Of a DNA stretch of 64,000 bases, positions 18,125 to 26,209 are shown in pieces. Source of the stretch: Stutzerimonas stutzeri. GTDB lineage: Bacteria > Pseudomonadota > Gammaproteobacteria > Pseudomonadales > Pseudomonadaceae. How positions within the stretch are numbered: the first letter of the stretch is position 1; every line of letters starts with the position of its first letter. Location: the NCBI RefSeq assembly GCF_002890895.1, contig NZ_POUL01000005.1, positions 310,001-374,000 of the forward strand. The letters are read 5' to 3'. The notes under the pieces were generated by a model. It ran no database searches, was not told the origin of the DNA, and worked only from the letters and a program-made list of their open reading frames with translations. Both the position numbers and the translations under genes were made by a program.

Positions 18125-18526
18125 ATGCGTCAAAACACCCATAGCACCCTGATTGGCTATCTTTTGTGGATCTTCGGCTTTCTTGGCTCGCACCGCTTCT
18201 ACTATGGCAGGCCGATCACCGGCACCATTTGGTTTTTCACGCTCGGATTGTTTTTTGTCGGTTGGATCATCGACCTGTTCCTGATTCCGTCAATGGATCG
18301 TGAAGCGGACATGCGGTTCCAGCCTGGTCCGATCGACTACACCGTCGCCTGGATTCTGCTGACCTTTCTGGGGATATTCGGCGTGCACCGGATGTACCAG
18401 GGCAAATGGATCACCGGGCTGATTTATCTTTGCACCGGTGGGCTGTTTTTCGTCGGCATCCTTTATGACTTCTGGACGCTGAATAGCCAGGTGTCGATGC
18501 AGAATATGGAAAAACGCATTAATTAG
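18125..18526 (+). CDS. TM2 domain-containing membrane protein (duplicated)
   Basis: A 133-residue protein with two TM2 units. Each is a helix pair around a GxHRxY motif: FLGSHRFYYGRPITG near residue 18 and IFGVHRMYQGKWITG near residue 84. Each unit is followed by a hydrophobic hairpin containing GLFFVGxxxD. Four transmembrane helices are predicted with a 20-residue linker between the halves. Bacterial TM2 proteins have no agreed function. The gene stands alone, divergent from the radical SAM module and convergent with pyrC'. Confidence 0.85.
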   Translation: MRQNTHSTLIGYLLWIFGFLGSHRFYYGRPITGTIWFFTLGLFFVGWIIDLFLIPSMDREADMRFQPGPIDYTVAWILLTFLGIFGVHRMYQGKWITGLIYLCTGGLFFVGILYDFWTLNSQVSMQNMEKRIN

Positions 18527-18534
18527 ACGTTTTC

Positions 18535-18562
18535 CGTTCGCAGCCCTGCTCGGCTGCGAACG
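18535..18562. terminator. Hairpin between TM2 and pyrC' genes
   Basis: A perfect 11-bp stem (CGTTCGCAGCC at 18535-18545, GGCTGCGAACG at 18552-18562) with a 6-nt loop lies between two convergent stops. Neither flank has a proper T-run, so it may act as a bidirectional RNA 3'-end stabiliser or a weak terminator. Confidence 0.55.
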
Positions 18563-18576
18563 GCTGTGTGAGCGGC

Positions 18577-19848
18577 CTAGCCTTGGAAAGCGACACGGCC
18601 GTCAACCAGGGTGTAGCGCACGGCCCCGGGCAGGCAATGCCCGATGAACGGGCAATTGCGGCCTTTCGAGTGCCAACGCTCGCCGGCCAAGGTCGAACTG
18701 CTAGGGTCGAAAAGGACCAAATCCGCGGCTCCACCAATCGACAGTTGGCCGGCCGGCAGCTTCAGCGCCGCGGCCGGGCCGCTGCTCAGGCGAGCCAGCA
18801 AGGTCGGCAGGTCCAGCAGGCCGTCTTCAACCAGCGTCAGGGCGAGAGGCAGGAGAATCTCAGCGCTACTGATGCCCGCCTCGGTCTCGCCGAACGGGGC
18901 CTGCTTGGCGTCCGCTTCATGCGGTTGATGATGGCTTGAGATCACCGAGATGACACCGCTCTTCACCGCCTGACGAAGGCCCTCACGGTCGCCGGCACTG
19001 CGCAGAGGCGGCTGCACATGGTAGAGACTTGAGAAACCGTGCAGCGCTTCGTCGGTGAGGATCAGCTGATACATCGCCACGTCGGCGGTGATCGGCAGGC
19101 CACGAGCTTGCGCCTCGGCAATCATCTGGGCGCCGCGGGCCGTGGTGAGTTGGCTGAAGTGCGCGCGCACACCGGCTTGTTCCACCAGCAGCAGGTTACG
19201 CGCCAGGGCAATGGTTTCCGCCGTTTCGGGAATCCCGGCCAGGCCGAGAAAGGCCGCGGCCGGGCCTTCATGGGCCAGGCCACCCTCGGACAGGTCGCTG
19301 TCCTGAGAATGGATGACAACGGTGAGGTCGAATGTTGCAGCGTATTCCAGCGCTCGGCCCAGGTTGCGGTTGCTGGTGAAATTGGCCAGGCCATTGCCAA
19401 AGGCGACGCAGCCTGCGTCTCGTAGGGCAACCAATTCCGATAGTTGTTCGCCTGCCAGGTTGCGCGTCAGTGCGCCGATCGGGAAAACCTTGGCATGGCC
19501 GGACTCGCGAGCACGGTCGAGGATCAGTTCGGCAACTGCTGCGGTGTCCAGTACCGGCTTGGTCTGAGGTGGGCAGCACAGACTGGTGATACCGCCAGCG
19601 GTTGCCGCAAGCGTTTCGCTGGCAATGTTGCCTTTGCGGCTATAGCCCGGTTCGCGAAGTGCCACCGATAGGTCGACCAGGCCGGGCGCAGCAATCAAGC
19701 CGCGTGCATCAATGGTATTTGCCGCGCTGAATCCCGAAGGCGCCTGGCCGAGAGCGATGATCTTGCCGTCCTGACAGTAAATATCAGTGATTTCGTCGCG
19801 TCCATTGGCCGGGTCGATCAGGCGAGCACCGAGGATATGGGTAGGCAT
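18577..19848 (-). CDS. pyrC': Non-catalytic dihydroorotase-like protein PyrC' (PyrX)
   Basis: A 423-residue amidohydrolase-fold protein. Active dihydroorotases have an HxH zinc motif in DxHVHLREPG; here the corresponding segment reads VDLSVALREPG, with both histidines replaced, so zinc binding and catalysis should be lost. In pseudomonads such PyrC' subunits are known to hold the aspartate transcarbamoylase dodecamer together. The gene overlaps the pyrB stop by one base, as expected for co-expression of the two subunits. A catalytic pyrC must exist elsewhere. Confidence 0.93.
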   Translation of the reverse strand: MPTHILGARLIDPANGRDEITDIYCQDGKIIALGQAPSGFSAANTIDARGLIAAPGLVDLSVALREPGYSRKGNIASETLAATAGGITSLCCPPQTKPVLDTAAVAELILDRARESGHAKVFPIGALTRNLAGEQLSELVALRDAGCVAFGNGLANFTSNRNLGRALEYAATFDLTVVIHSQDSDLSEGGLAHEGPAAAFLGLAGIPETAETIALARNLLLVEQAGVRAHFSQLTTARGAQMIAEAQARGLPITADVAMYQLILTDEALHGFSSLYHVQPPLRSAGDREGLRQAVKSGVISVISSHHQPHEADAKQAPFGETEAGISSAEILLPLALTLVEDGLLDLPTLLARLSSGPAAALKLPAGQLSIGGAADLVLFDPSSSTLAGERWHSKGRNCPFIGHCLPGAVRYTLVDGRVAFQG

Positions 19849-20864
19849 CAGTTCTGCTCCTCGGCCGCGTATTCCTGTTCGAGTTGCCGTTGTGCGGTCT
19901 GCCCGCTCATCGCCATGGACAGCACCGCCATACGAATCGCGATGCCATAGGTGACCTGGTTGAGGATGACCGACTGGGCACCATCGGCCACTGCCGATTC
20001 GATCTCGACGCCGCGGTTGATCGGGCCGGGGTGCATGACGATAGCGTCCGTTTTGGCCAGCGCCATGCGCTGGGTGGTCAGGCCATAGAGGCGATAGAAC
20101 TCGCCCTCGCTGGGCAGCAGGCCGCCCTGCATGCGTTCGCGTTGTAGGCGCAGCATGATCACGACATCGACATCGCGCAGGCCTTCGTTCATGTCGTGGT
20201 AGACGTTCACGCCGTACTGCTCCAGGCCAACGGGTAGCAGCGTCTTCGGGCCGATGACACGAATGTCGGGACAGCCCAGTGTTTTGAGCGCGAGCATATT
20301 GGAGCGGGCTACGCGCGAATGCAGGATGTCGCCGACAATGGCCACCGAGAGTTTTTCGAAGTCGCCCTTGTGGCGGCGAATGGTGAGCATGTCGAGCATG
20401 CCTTGGGTCGGGTGCGCATGGCGTCCATCGCCACCGTTGATGATTGCTACATCCGGGCAGACATGTTCAGCGATGAAGTGGGCGGCGCCCGAATCAGCGT
20501 GGCGCACTACGAACATGTCGGCGGCCATCGCTTCGAGGTTGCGCAGGGTGTCGGTAAGTGTTTCGCCCTTACTGGTCGAGGAGGTCGAGACGCTCAGGGT
20601 GATGACGTCCGCCGAGAGCCGCTTGGCCGCCAGCTCGAAGGTGGTGCGCGTTCGCGTCGAATTTTCGAAGAACACGTTGCAAACGGTTTTGCCTCGCAAC
20701 AGCGGAACCTTTTTTACCGCTCTGGCGCCGACCTCGAGGAACGAATCGGCAGTGTCCAGGATTTCCGTTAGCAGGGCACGGGGCAGGCCATCCAGCGAGA
20801 GGAAATGGCGCAACTGACCATTATCGTTCAGCTGTAGCGGGCGCTTGGCGTCGGTAGGCGTCAT
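19848..20864 (-). CDS. pyrB: Aspartate carbamoyltransferase catalytic subunit
   Basis: Makes N-carbamoyl-aspartate in pyrimidine synthesis. The 338-residue product has the carbamoyl-phosphate motif [13 protein letters not shown] (residues 65-77), the [14 protein letters not shown] block and the C-terminal [13 protein letters not shown] signature. The N-terminal extension of about 15 residues is typical of the Pseudomonas class A enzyme, where it contributes to UTP/ATP regulation and assembly with PyrC'. It is in the operon pyrR-pyrB-pyrC', 10 bp after pyrR. Confidence 0.97.
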   Translation of the reverse strand: MTPTDAKRPLQLNDNGQLRHFLSLDGLPRALLTEILDTADSFLEVGARAVKKVPLLRGKTVCNVFFENSTRTRTTFELAAKRLSADVITLSVSTSSTSKGETLTDTLRNLEAMAADMFVVRHADSGAAHFIAEHVCPDVAIINGGDGRHAHPTQGMLDMLTIRRHKGDFEKLSVAIVGDILHSRVARSNMLALKTLGCPDIRVIGPKTLLPVGLEQYGVNVYHDMNEGLRDVDVVIMLRLQRERMQGGLLPSEGEFYRLYGLTTQRMALAKTDAIVMHPGPINRGVEIESAVADGAQSVILNQVTYGIAIRMAVLSMAMSGQTAQRQLEQEYAAEEQN

Positions 20865-20874
20865 CGCGAGGGTC

Positions 20875-21387
20875 TCAATTGGCGGAGGCGAGGGTCTGGA
20901 GTTCGAGCGTTAGCGGGCTTGGGCCAAGGAGCTTTATCCGTTGGTCGGGCGCCAGTGAGAGTGTGGCACCCACCACGTCCGGCCTGATCGGCAGCTCGCG
21001 GGCATTGAGGTCCAGCAGGCATACCAGGCTGACGCTGGCCGGCCGGCCGTAGTCGAACAGCTCGTTCAGCGCTGCACGAATGGTGCGGCCGCTCATGAGC
21101 ACATCATCGACCAGGATCAGATGCTGGCCTTCGATTTCGAATGGTAGCTCCGAGGGGCGGACCTGGGGATGCAGGCCGTTCTGGGTGAAGTCGTCGCGGT
21201 AGAACGAGACGTCCAGTATCCCCAGTGCTTCGTTCTTCGCCCGTTGTTCAAGAAGTGCCTGAGCGACCCAGACGCCACCCGTGCGGATGCCGATGAAACG
21301 AGGCTCGCTTATCTTCCGGCTCTTGAGGTGCTGATCCAGGGTTGCAGCCATTTCCGGGAGCAACTGGTCGGGGTTGGGCAGGGTCAT
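20875..21387 (-). CDS. pyrR: PyrR-type pyrimidine regulator / phosphoribosyltransferase
   Basis: A 170-residue PRTase-fold protein with the PRPP-binding loop [14 protein letters not shown] near residue 95 and the RTGGVWVA loop near residue 50. PyrR family members regulate pyr genes and can have uracil phosphoribosyltransferase activity. I chose the ATG at 21387 (MTLPNPDQ), which has AGGAGA 6 nt upstream, rather than an upstream in-frame start inside ruvX. No clear attenuation hairpin with a T-run is seen before pyrB, so control is unlikely to be Bacillus-type attenuation at that point. Confidence 0.92.
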   Translation of the reverse strand: MTLPNPDQLLPEMAATLDQHLKSRKISEPRFIGIRTGGVWVAQALLEQRAKNEALGILDVSFYRDDFTQNGLHPQVRPSELPFEIEGQHLILVDDVLMSGRTIRAALNELFDYGRPASVSLVCLLDLNARELPIRPDVVGATLSLAPDQRIKLLGPSPLTLELQTLASAN

Positions 21388-21406
21388 GATTTCTCCTGGG
21401 GCCGCT

Positions 21407-21835
21407 TCAGGCGGATTGCTGGGCACTCAGCCAGCCTTCGAGTAAAAGAGCCGCAGCGAGGGCATCGACGGGGCGTTCACGGTAACCGCCGCTCTGACCG
21501 CCACGCAGGCGCTCGCCTTTGGCTTCGTATGTGGTGAGGCGCTCGTCATGAGTATGCACTGGCAGGTTGAAGCGACCGTTGAGGCGGCGTGCGAACTTTT
21601 CTGCACGAGCGCTCATCTCGCTGCTACTGCCGTCCATGTTTAGAGGCAGGCCGACCACCAGCGCATCCGGTTGCCACTCGCGTAGCAGCGCTTCGATCTG
21701 TGACCAATTAGGTACGCCGTTTTGCGCCTTAAGCACACAGAGCTCACGCGCCTGGCCGGTCACCGCCTGGCCGACGGCGACGCCGATCTGCTTGGTGCCG
21801 TAGTCGAAGCCGAGCAGTAGCCGCAGCGTACTCAT
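21407..21835 (-). CDS. ruvX: Holliday junction resolvase-like YqgF/RuvX
   Basis: A 142-residue RNase H-fold nuclease of the YqgF family, implicated in pre-16S rRNA 5' processing. The first catalytic Asp lies in [16 protein letters not shown] near residue 10, [10 protein letters not shown] marks the second strand, and DERLTTYEA the third acidic region. The start overlaps the yqgE stop by 4 bp (ATGA), and pyrR begins 19 bp downstream. Confidence 0.93.
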   Translation of the reverse strand: MSTLRLLLGFDYGTKQIGVAVGQAVTGQARELCVLKAQNGVPNWSQIEALLREWQPDALVVGLPLNMDGSSSEMSARAEKFARRLNGRFNLPVHTHDERLTTYEAKGERLRGGQSGGYRERPVDALAAALLLEGWLSAQQSA

Positions 21836-22401
21836 GCGTGGCCGACCTGGCTGCTGAGCAGCCTGAGATCGACACCCAGCGATGCGGCAGCGGCCGTCAA
21901 ACGCTGATCGTAGGGCAGGTCGAAAAGGATTTCAGGCTGCGCCGGGCAGCTCAGCCAGGCATTTTCCGCCAGCTCCGCTTCCAGCTGACCAGCCTCCCAG
22001 CCCGCATAACCGAGAGCAATGAACTGCTGCTTTGGGCCGTAGCCGTCGGCGATGGCGAAGAGCACATCTTGGGAAGTCGTCACACCGAGCGGGCCCAGAT
22101 CAAGTGTTGCCTGGAATTGCGCATCGGCAGGATGCAGCACGAAGCCTCTATCGGTCTGTACCGGTCCGCCCGAAAAGATCGTCAGGTGCTGGCTGCTGGC
22201 ATTTCCTGGTTGCTCCGGGCGGAGCTGCTCAAGTATGTCCGCCAGGTTCAATCCGCTCGGGCGGTTGACAATGAGCCCCATCGCCCCATCCCGGTTGTGT
22301 TCAACCAGATAGATCAAGGTTTGGGCGAAATTGGGGTCCGCCATATGTGGCATGGCGATTAGAAAGTGATGCTTGAGGTAGCTGGGCGAGGTCGCGTTCA
22401 T
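21832..22401 (-). CDS. yqgE: YqgE/AlgH family protein
   Basis: A 189-residue member of the UPF0301 (YqgE/AlgH) family. In P. aeruginosa the homologue AlgH has been linked to alginate and virulence-factor regulation, but the biochemical role is unsettled. Clear family segments are LKHHFLIAMPHMADPNFAQTLIYLVEHN at the N-terminus, GLIVNRPSGLNL, FSGGPVQTDRGFVLH and the C-terminal ALGYAGWEAGQLEAEL. The start at 22401 (MNATSPSYLKHHF) fits the family length. It is the first gene of the yqgE-ruvX-pyrR-pyrB-pyrC' run. Confidence 0.93.
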   Translation of the reverse strand: MNATSPSYLKHHFLIAMPHMADPNFAQTLIYLVEHNRDGAMGLIVNRPSGLNLADILEQLRPEQPGNASSQHLTIFSGGPVQTDRGFVLHPADAQFQATLDLGPLGVTTSQDVLFAIADGYGPKQQFIALGYAGWEAGQLEAELAENAWLSCPAQPEILFDLPYDQRLTAAAASLGVDLRLLSSQVGHA

Positions 22402-22483
22402 GGGTGCTAGCTTAAGCGTTGCGGCCTGGGCCGTGAAGCGGCTGCACCAAACGCGATAGCCGACGCGGCGCCCGCGTCCCTTG

Positions 22484-23380
22484 TCAGCGGCTTGACAGGC
22501 GATCGCCGCGCTCGAAGCGCCAGGTTCGAATGATTTCGACCTGATCGTAGTTCTGCGCCAGCTCGCCGGCAAAAGGCGCAAAGGGCGCCGCAAGTCTGAC
22601 GATGCGCATGGCGGCCTCGTCGAGCATCGCCTGGCCTGAGGATTCGAGTACTCGGAGCTCCTGTACCGCGCCGTTTCGGTCAACCACGACCAACATTCGC
22701 AGACTCCCGTAGATGCGTTGACGGCGCGCCTCATCTGGATAGTTCAGGTTGCCGATACGCTCGACTTTCTTGCGCCATTCGTCGCGGTACCAGGCACTGA
22801 TGTCGCGCATGGTGGCAGCGCTGTTCTGGCGGCTGACACGAGGCCGCTTGGCATATTGCTCGACCTGCTGGGCAAGTTCGGCTTCGAGGCTGGCGATTTC
22901 TGCGCTGAGCTGCGAACTGTCATAGACGGGAGCCGGTTGCGCCTGTGGCTGCGGCTTGTTCTTTTGTGGCTTGGCCGGTGTCTTTTCAGGTTGCGGGGAG
23001 CGCGTCGCTACGGCTGTCTTGGGCGCCTCGCTAGGGTTGCTTGGCGGGGGCGACGAAGCGGGCGAGACCTTGCGTACCTGGGTGTCCTGGAATGGCGCTT
23101 GCTCAGTTGTTTTTGGCGAGGCCTTGTGCTCCAGCGTGCCGCTGCCTTGCTGATTGTCCTGAGCCAGGAAATCCGCTTCCTTCGGCTTGTTTTCGCTCTT
23201 AAACGTGGACAAAGTGATCTCCAGCGATTTGCTGGTCTGCTTTGGTTCTGAGAGCGTGAAGCCGAGCCCTAGAATCAGGGCACCGTGAAGCGCGGCTGCG
23301 AGAAATATCGTAAAGCCGAGACGGTCTGCCGGACGGACTCCGGTAGGGGCAAGAGAGGGTTGGCGTGTAGCGGCGTTCAT
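22484..23380 (-). CDS. tonB: Energy transducer TonB
   Basis: A 298-residue TonB-type protein with an N-terminal transmembrane helix (about residues 22-42), a long Pro/Lys/Gln-rich periplasmic linker (about 60-150), and the C-terminal TonB fold with YPDEARRQRIYGSLRMLVVVDRNG and VRLAAPFAPF. It couples the ExbBD proton-motive-force motor to outer-membrane receptors. No exbBD lies beside it. In P. aeruginosa the copy at this locus is TonB3, reported to affect twitching motility, which fits the Pil-Chp genes just beyond gshB. Confidence 0.92.
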   Translation of the reverse strand: MNAATRQPSLAPTGVRPADRLGFTIFLAAALHGALILGLGFTLSEPKQTSKSLEITLSTFKSENKPKEADFLAQDNQQGSGTLEHKASPKTTEQAPFQDTQVRKVSPASSPPPSNPSEAPKTAVATRSPQPEKTPAKPQKNKPQPQAQPAPVYDSSQLSAEIASLEAELAQQVEQYAKRPRVSRQNSAATMRDISAWYRDEWRKKVERIGNLNYPDEARRQRIYGSLRMLVVVDRNGAVQELRVLESSGQAMLDEAAMRIVRLAAPFAPFAGELAQNYDQVEIIRTWRFERGDRLSSR

Positions 23381-23512
23381 CGCATTTCAGTCGGCTTGAA
23401 GTGCGCGCAGTCTGCCCAGCGTAACTGTAAAAGTCTATGAACCAGGCGGCAGCTTTGATGGGTGGCTACGACGATGCGTCGACCGAAGCGCAGCAGGCAA
23501 TTTGAAAGAGAG

Positions 23513-23535
23513 GCGGTTGGCGCTGCGCCAACCGC
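23513..23535 (-). terminator. Hairpin terminator after gshB
   Basis: Arms 23513-23523 and 23525-23535 are perfectly complementary (GCGGTTGGCGC / GCGCCAACCGC), folding with a few central bases as loop. On the minus strand the stem starts 7 bp after the gshB stop and is followed by a pyrimidine-rich CTCTCTTTC tail. Confidence 0.75.
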
Positions 23536-23542
23536 ATTTGAG

Positions 23543-24502
23543 CTAAACGTTGGATTCGCTCAGTTTTGCTGCGATGGCGTCCATCAGGCGCTCGCCGATG
23601 CGGGTATCGAAGGCGCTGTCAATCTCGCGGATGCAGGTCGGGCTGGTGATGTTGATCTCGGTGAGGAACTCACCAATCACGTCCAGGCCGACGAAAAGCA
23701 GCCCGCGTTTGCGCAGCTCCGGCCCCACAATCGCGGCGATCTCCTTGTCGCGCTCAGAAAGTGGCTGCGCGACGCCGCGTCCCCCGGCGGCGAGATTGCC
23801 GCGGGTTTCGCCCACTGCGGGTATGCGCGCCAGGCAGTAGGGCACCGGCTCGCCGTCTATCATCAGGATGCGTTTGTCGCCTTCCGTGATGGCCGGAATG
23901 TAGCGCTGCGCCATAATCTGACGGCCGCCATGCTCGGTCAGTACCTCGAGGATCACTGAAAGATTCGGGTCGCCTTCGCGGTGGCGGAAAATCGATGCGC
24001 CACCCATTTCATCCAGCGGTTTGAGAATGATGTCACGCTGCTCGCGAGCAAACTCCCGCAAAATGTCGGACCGCCTGCTGACAAGGGTCGGTGGGGTGCA
24101 TTGCGGAAACTGGGTGGCAAAGAACTTCTCGTTGCAGTCGCGCAGACTCTGCGGGCGATTTACCACCAGCGTGCCGGCCTGCTCAGCAAGCTCCAGCAGA
24201 TAGGTGGCGTAGACATACTCGCTGTTAAAGGGCGGATCCTTGCGCATCAGGATGACATTAAGGTCGGCAAGAGCGCTGTCTACTTCTTCCCCTGTTTCGT
24301 ACCAGCGTTGGGGGTCGTTAAAGACCTGGATCGGGCGCATGCGGGCCCGCGCCTCGCCGGCAAGCTGGTAGAGATCGCGTTGTTCCATGTAGTAGATCGT
24401 CCAGCCGCGGTCCTGGGCTGCCAGCAGCATGGCCAGGGAGCTGTCTTTCTTGAATGCGATCTGCGCGATTGGGTCCATGATGATCCCGACGCGAACAGTC
24501 AT
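23543..24502 (-). CDS. gshB: Glutathione synthetase
   Basis: An ATP-grasp ligase that joins gamma-glutamylcysteine and glycine, the second step of glutathione synthesis. The 319-residue product starts VRVGIIMDPIAQIAFKKDSS, carries LMRKDPPFNSEYVYATY, the ATP-grasp LKPLDEMGGASIF segment, and the C-terminal NITSPTCIREID. The ATG at 24502 has a GGAG 8 nt upstream. The longer frame to 24625 was rejected because homologues start MxVRxGIxMDP. It is divergent from pilG. Confidence 0.97.
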   Translation of the reverse strand: MTVRVGIIMDPIAQIAFKKDSSLAMLLAAQDRGWTIYYMEQRDLYQLAGEARARMRPIQVFNDPQRWYETGEEVDSALADLNVILMRKDPPFNSEYVYATYLLELAEQAGTLVVNRPQSLRDCNEKFFATQFPQCTPPTLVSRRSDILREFAREQRDIILKPLDEMGGASIFRHREGDPNLSVILEVLTEHGGRQIMAQRYIPAITEGDKRILMIDGEPVPYCLARIPAVGETRGNLAAGGRGVAQPLSERDKEIAAIVGPELRKRGLLFVGLDVIGEFLTEINITSPTCIREIDSAFDTRIGERLMDAIAAKLSESNV

Positions 24503-24738
24503 GTGGTGGTCTCCAACGAGGGGCAGGCAAGCGCTGCCAGAGGCTTGAAATACCGACGCAGATTGGCGGCGGTTGTGCGCTGGGTCAAGGAAAATCCCGC
24601 TGCTCCGGCGGCAGATAGCTTGCACTTGAGGAGTGTGCTAAAAAGGTCCGGCGATTGGGTGCAGCCCATCGATGACAGGGCCTCCAGCGCACTGACATAA
24701 CGATAAACTACGACTCACCGAGGCGATGGTAGGGCGAA

Positions 24739-25146
24739 ATGGAACAGCACTCCGAGGGCTTGAAGGTCATGGTGATCGACGATTCGAAAACGATTCGTCG
24801 CACCGCCGAAACGCTGCTGAAAAAAGTAGGTTGTGATGTGATCACGGCGGTGGATGGCTTCGATGCGCTTGCCAAAATTGCGGATAGTCATCCGCGCATC
24901 ATCTTCGTCGATATCATGATGCCCAGGCTTGATGGTTATCAGACCTGCGCGCTGATCAAGAACAACAGTTCGTTCAAGTCCACGCCGGTGATCATGCTGT
25001 CCTCGAAGGATGGTTTGTTTGACAAGGCCAAGGGGCGGATCGTGGGGTCTGACCAGTACCTCACCAAGCCGTTCAGCAAAGAAGAATTGCTCGGTGCTAT
25101 CAAAGCACATGTGCCTGACTTTGCACCGGTAGAGCAAGTATCCTGA
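24739..25146 (+). CDS. pilG: Twitching motility response regulator PilG
   Basis: A 135-residue single-domain CheY-like receiver, output regulator of the Pil-Chp chemosensory system that promotes pilus extension and cAMP signalling. The acidic pair is in VIDDSK (residues 14-15), the phospho-acceptor is Asp58 in FVDIMMP, and the conserved lysine is in YLTKPF near residue 109. No output domain is present. It opens the pilGHIJK-chpABC operon, with about 235 bp of upstream sequence shared with divergent gshB. Confidence 0.97.
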   Translation: MEQHSEGLKVMVIDDSKTIRRTAETLLKKVGCDVITAVDGFDALAKIADSHPRIIFVDIMMPRLDGYQTCALIKNNSSFKSTPVIMLSSKDGLFDKAKGRIVGSDQYLTKPFSKEELLGAIKAHVPDFAPVEQVS

Positions 25147-25190
25147 AGTCCGGCCCATTGTGCCGCTGAAGCCTTTCCTACGGAGAAACC

Positions 25191-25556
25191 ATGGCTCGCG
25201 TTCTGATTGTTGATGACTCGCCGACCGAAATGTACAAGCTGACGGCCATGCTGGAGAAGCACGGGCACGTCGTTCTCAAGGCCGAAAACGGCGCCGATGG
25301 CGTAGCGCTTGCGCGCCAGGAGAAACCAGACGCGGTGCTGATGGATATCGTCATGCCCGGCCTGAACGGTTTTCAGGCGACTCGTCAACTGACCAAAGAT
25401 GCTGAAACCAGTCACATTCCAGTGATCATTGTGACGACCAAGGACCAGGAAACCGATAAGGTCTGGGGCAAGCGTCAGGGAGCCAAAGATTACCTGACCA
25501 AGCCGGTGGACGAAGCGACATTGCTGAAGACCCTGAGCGCCGTACTTACCGGTTGA
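25191..25556 (+). CDS. pilH: Twitching motility response regulator PilH
   Basis: A 121-residue CheY-like receiver with LIVDDSP (acidic pair at 8-9), phospho-acceptor Asp52 in LMDIVMPG, and Lys in DYLTKPV. In the Pil-Chp system PilH opposes PilG, probably as a phosphate sink and pilus-retraction regulator. It starts 44 bp after pilG with GGAGAA 7 nt before the ATG. Confidence 0.97.
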   Translation: MARVLIVDDSPTEMYKLTAMLEKHGHVVLKAENGADGVALARQEKPDAVLMDIVMPGLNGFQATRQLTKDAETSHIPVIIVTTKDQETDKVWGKRQGAKDYLTKPVDEATLLKTLSAVLTG

Positions 25557-25594
25557 TTAGCGGTTTCGGGATTCGGACGAAGGAAGTTACCAGC

Positions 25595-26131
25595 ATGTCG
25601 GATACGCCTACGCCTTTTCAGCGACTTCTGGATATCGACAGCCGTTGCAGGGCTTCGGCTGCCGGATTGCCGTTGCAGCAAGAAGCTATCCAGTCATGGG
25701 CTGGTATCGGTTTCCGAATGGGAGGCCGACTGTTCGTTGCTCCGATGGGAGAGGTTGGCGAAATACTCCATGAGCCGCGGTATACCCTGCTTCCCGGTGT
25801 GAAGGCGTGGGTAAAGGGAGTGGCCAACGTCCGTGGCAGGCTTTTGCCGGTCATGGACCTGTGCGGCTACCTAGGGCTCGAGTTGTCGCCTTTACGCAAG
25901 CAGCGGCGTGTGTTGGTGGTGGACCACCAGGAAGTGTTCGCGGGACTGACGGTCGATGAAGTGTTCGGCATGCAGCATTTTCCGGTAGATGCATTCTCCG
26001 AACAGTTGCCTCCTGTCGAGGCCTCGATTCAACCATTCATTCACGGTGTCTTTCAGCGCGAGCAGCCCTGGCTGGTTTTCAGTCCGCACGCGCTTGCCGC
26101 GCACCAGAAATTTCTGGACGTGGCGTATTGA
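25595..26131 (+). CDS. pilI: CheW-like adaptor PilI
   Basis: A 178-residue CheW-domain protein that couples the receptor PilJ to the histidine kinase ChpA at the cell pole. It contains the beta-fold segments GFRMGGRLFVAPMGEVGEIL and VKGVANVRGRLLPVMDLCGYLGL, the core CheW signature, and DEVFGMQHF. AAGGAAG lies about 9 nt before the ATG at 25595; the frame open upstream overlaps pilH without a ribosome site. Confidence 0.95.
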   Translation: MSDTPTPFQRLLDIDSRCRASAAGLPLQQEAIQSWAGIGFRMGGRLFVAPMGEVGEILHEPRYTLLPGVKAWVKGVANVRGRLLPVMDLCGYLGLELSPLRKQRRVLVVDHQEVFAGLTVDEVFGMQHFPVDAFSEQLPPVEASIQPFIHGVFQREQPWLVFSPHALAAHQKFLDVAY

Positions 26132-26209
26132 TTTAGGTGGGGTCGGCTGATGCCGGCCTTTTGGTTCTTGGAAGGAAACGTACAGGTGGTCCAGGCGGGG
26201 GCCGGAAAA

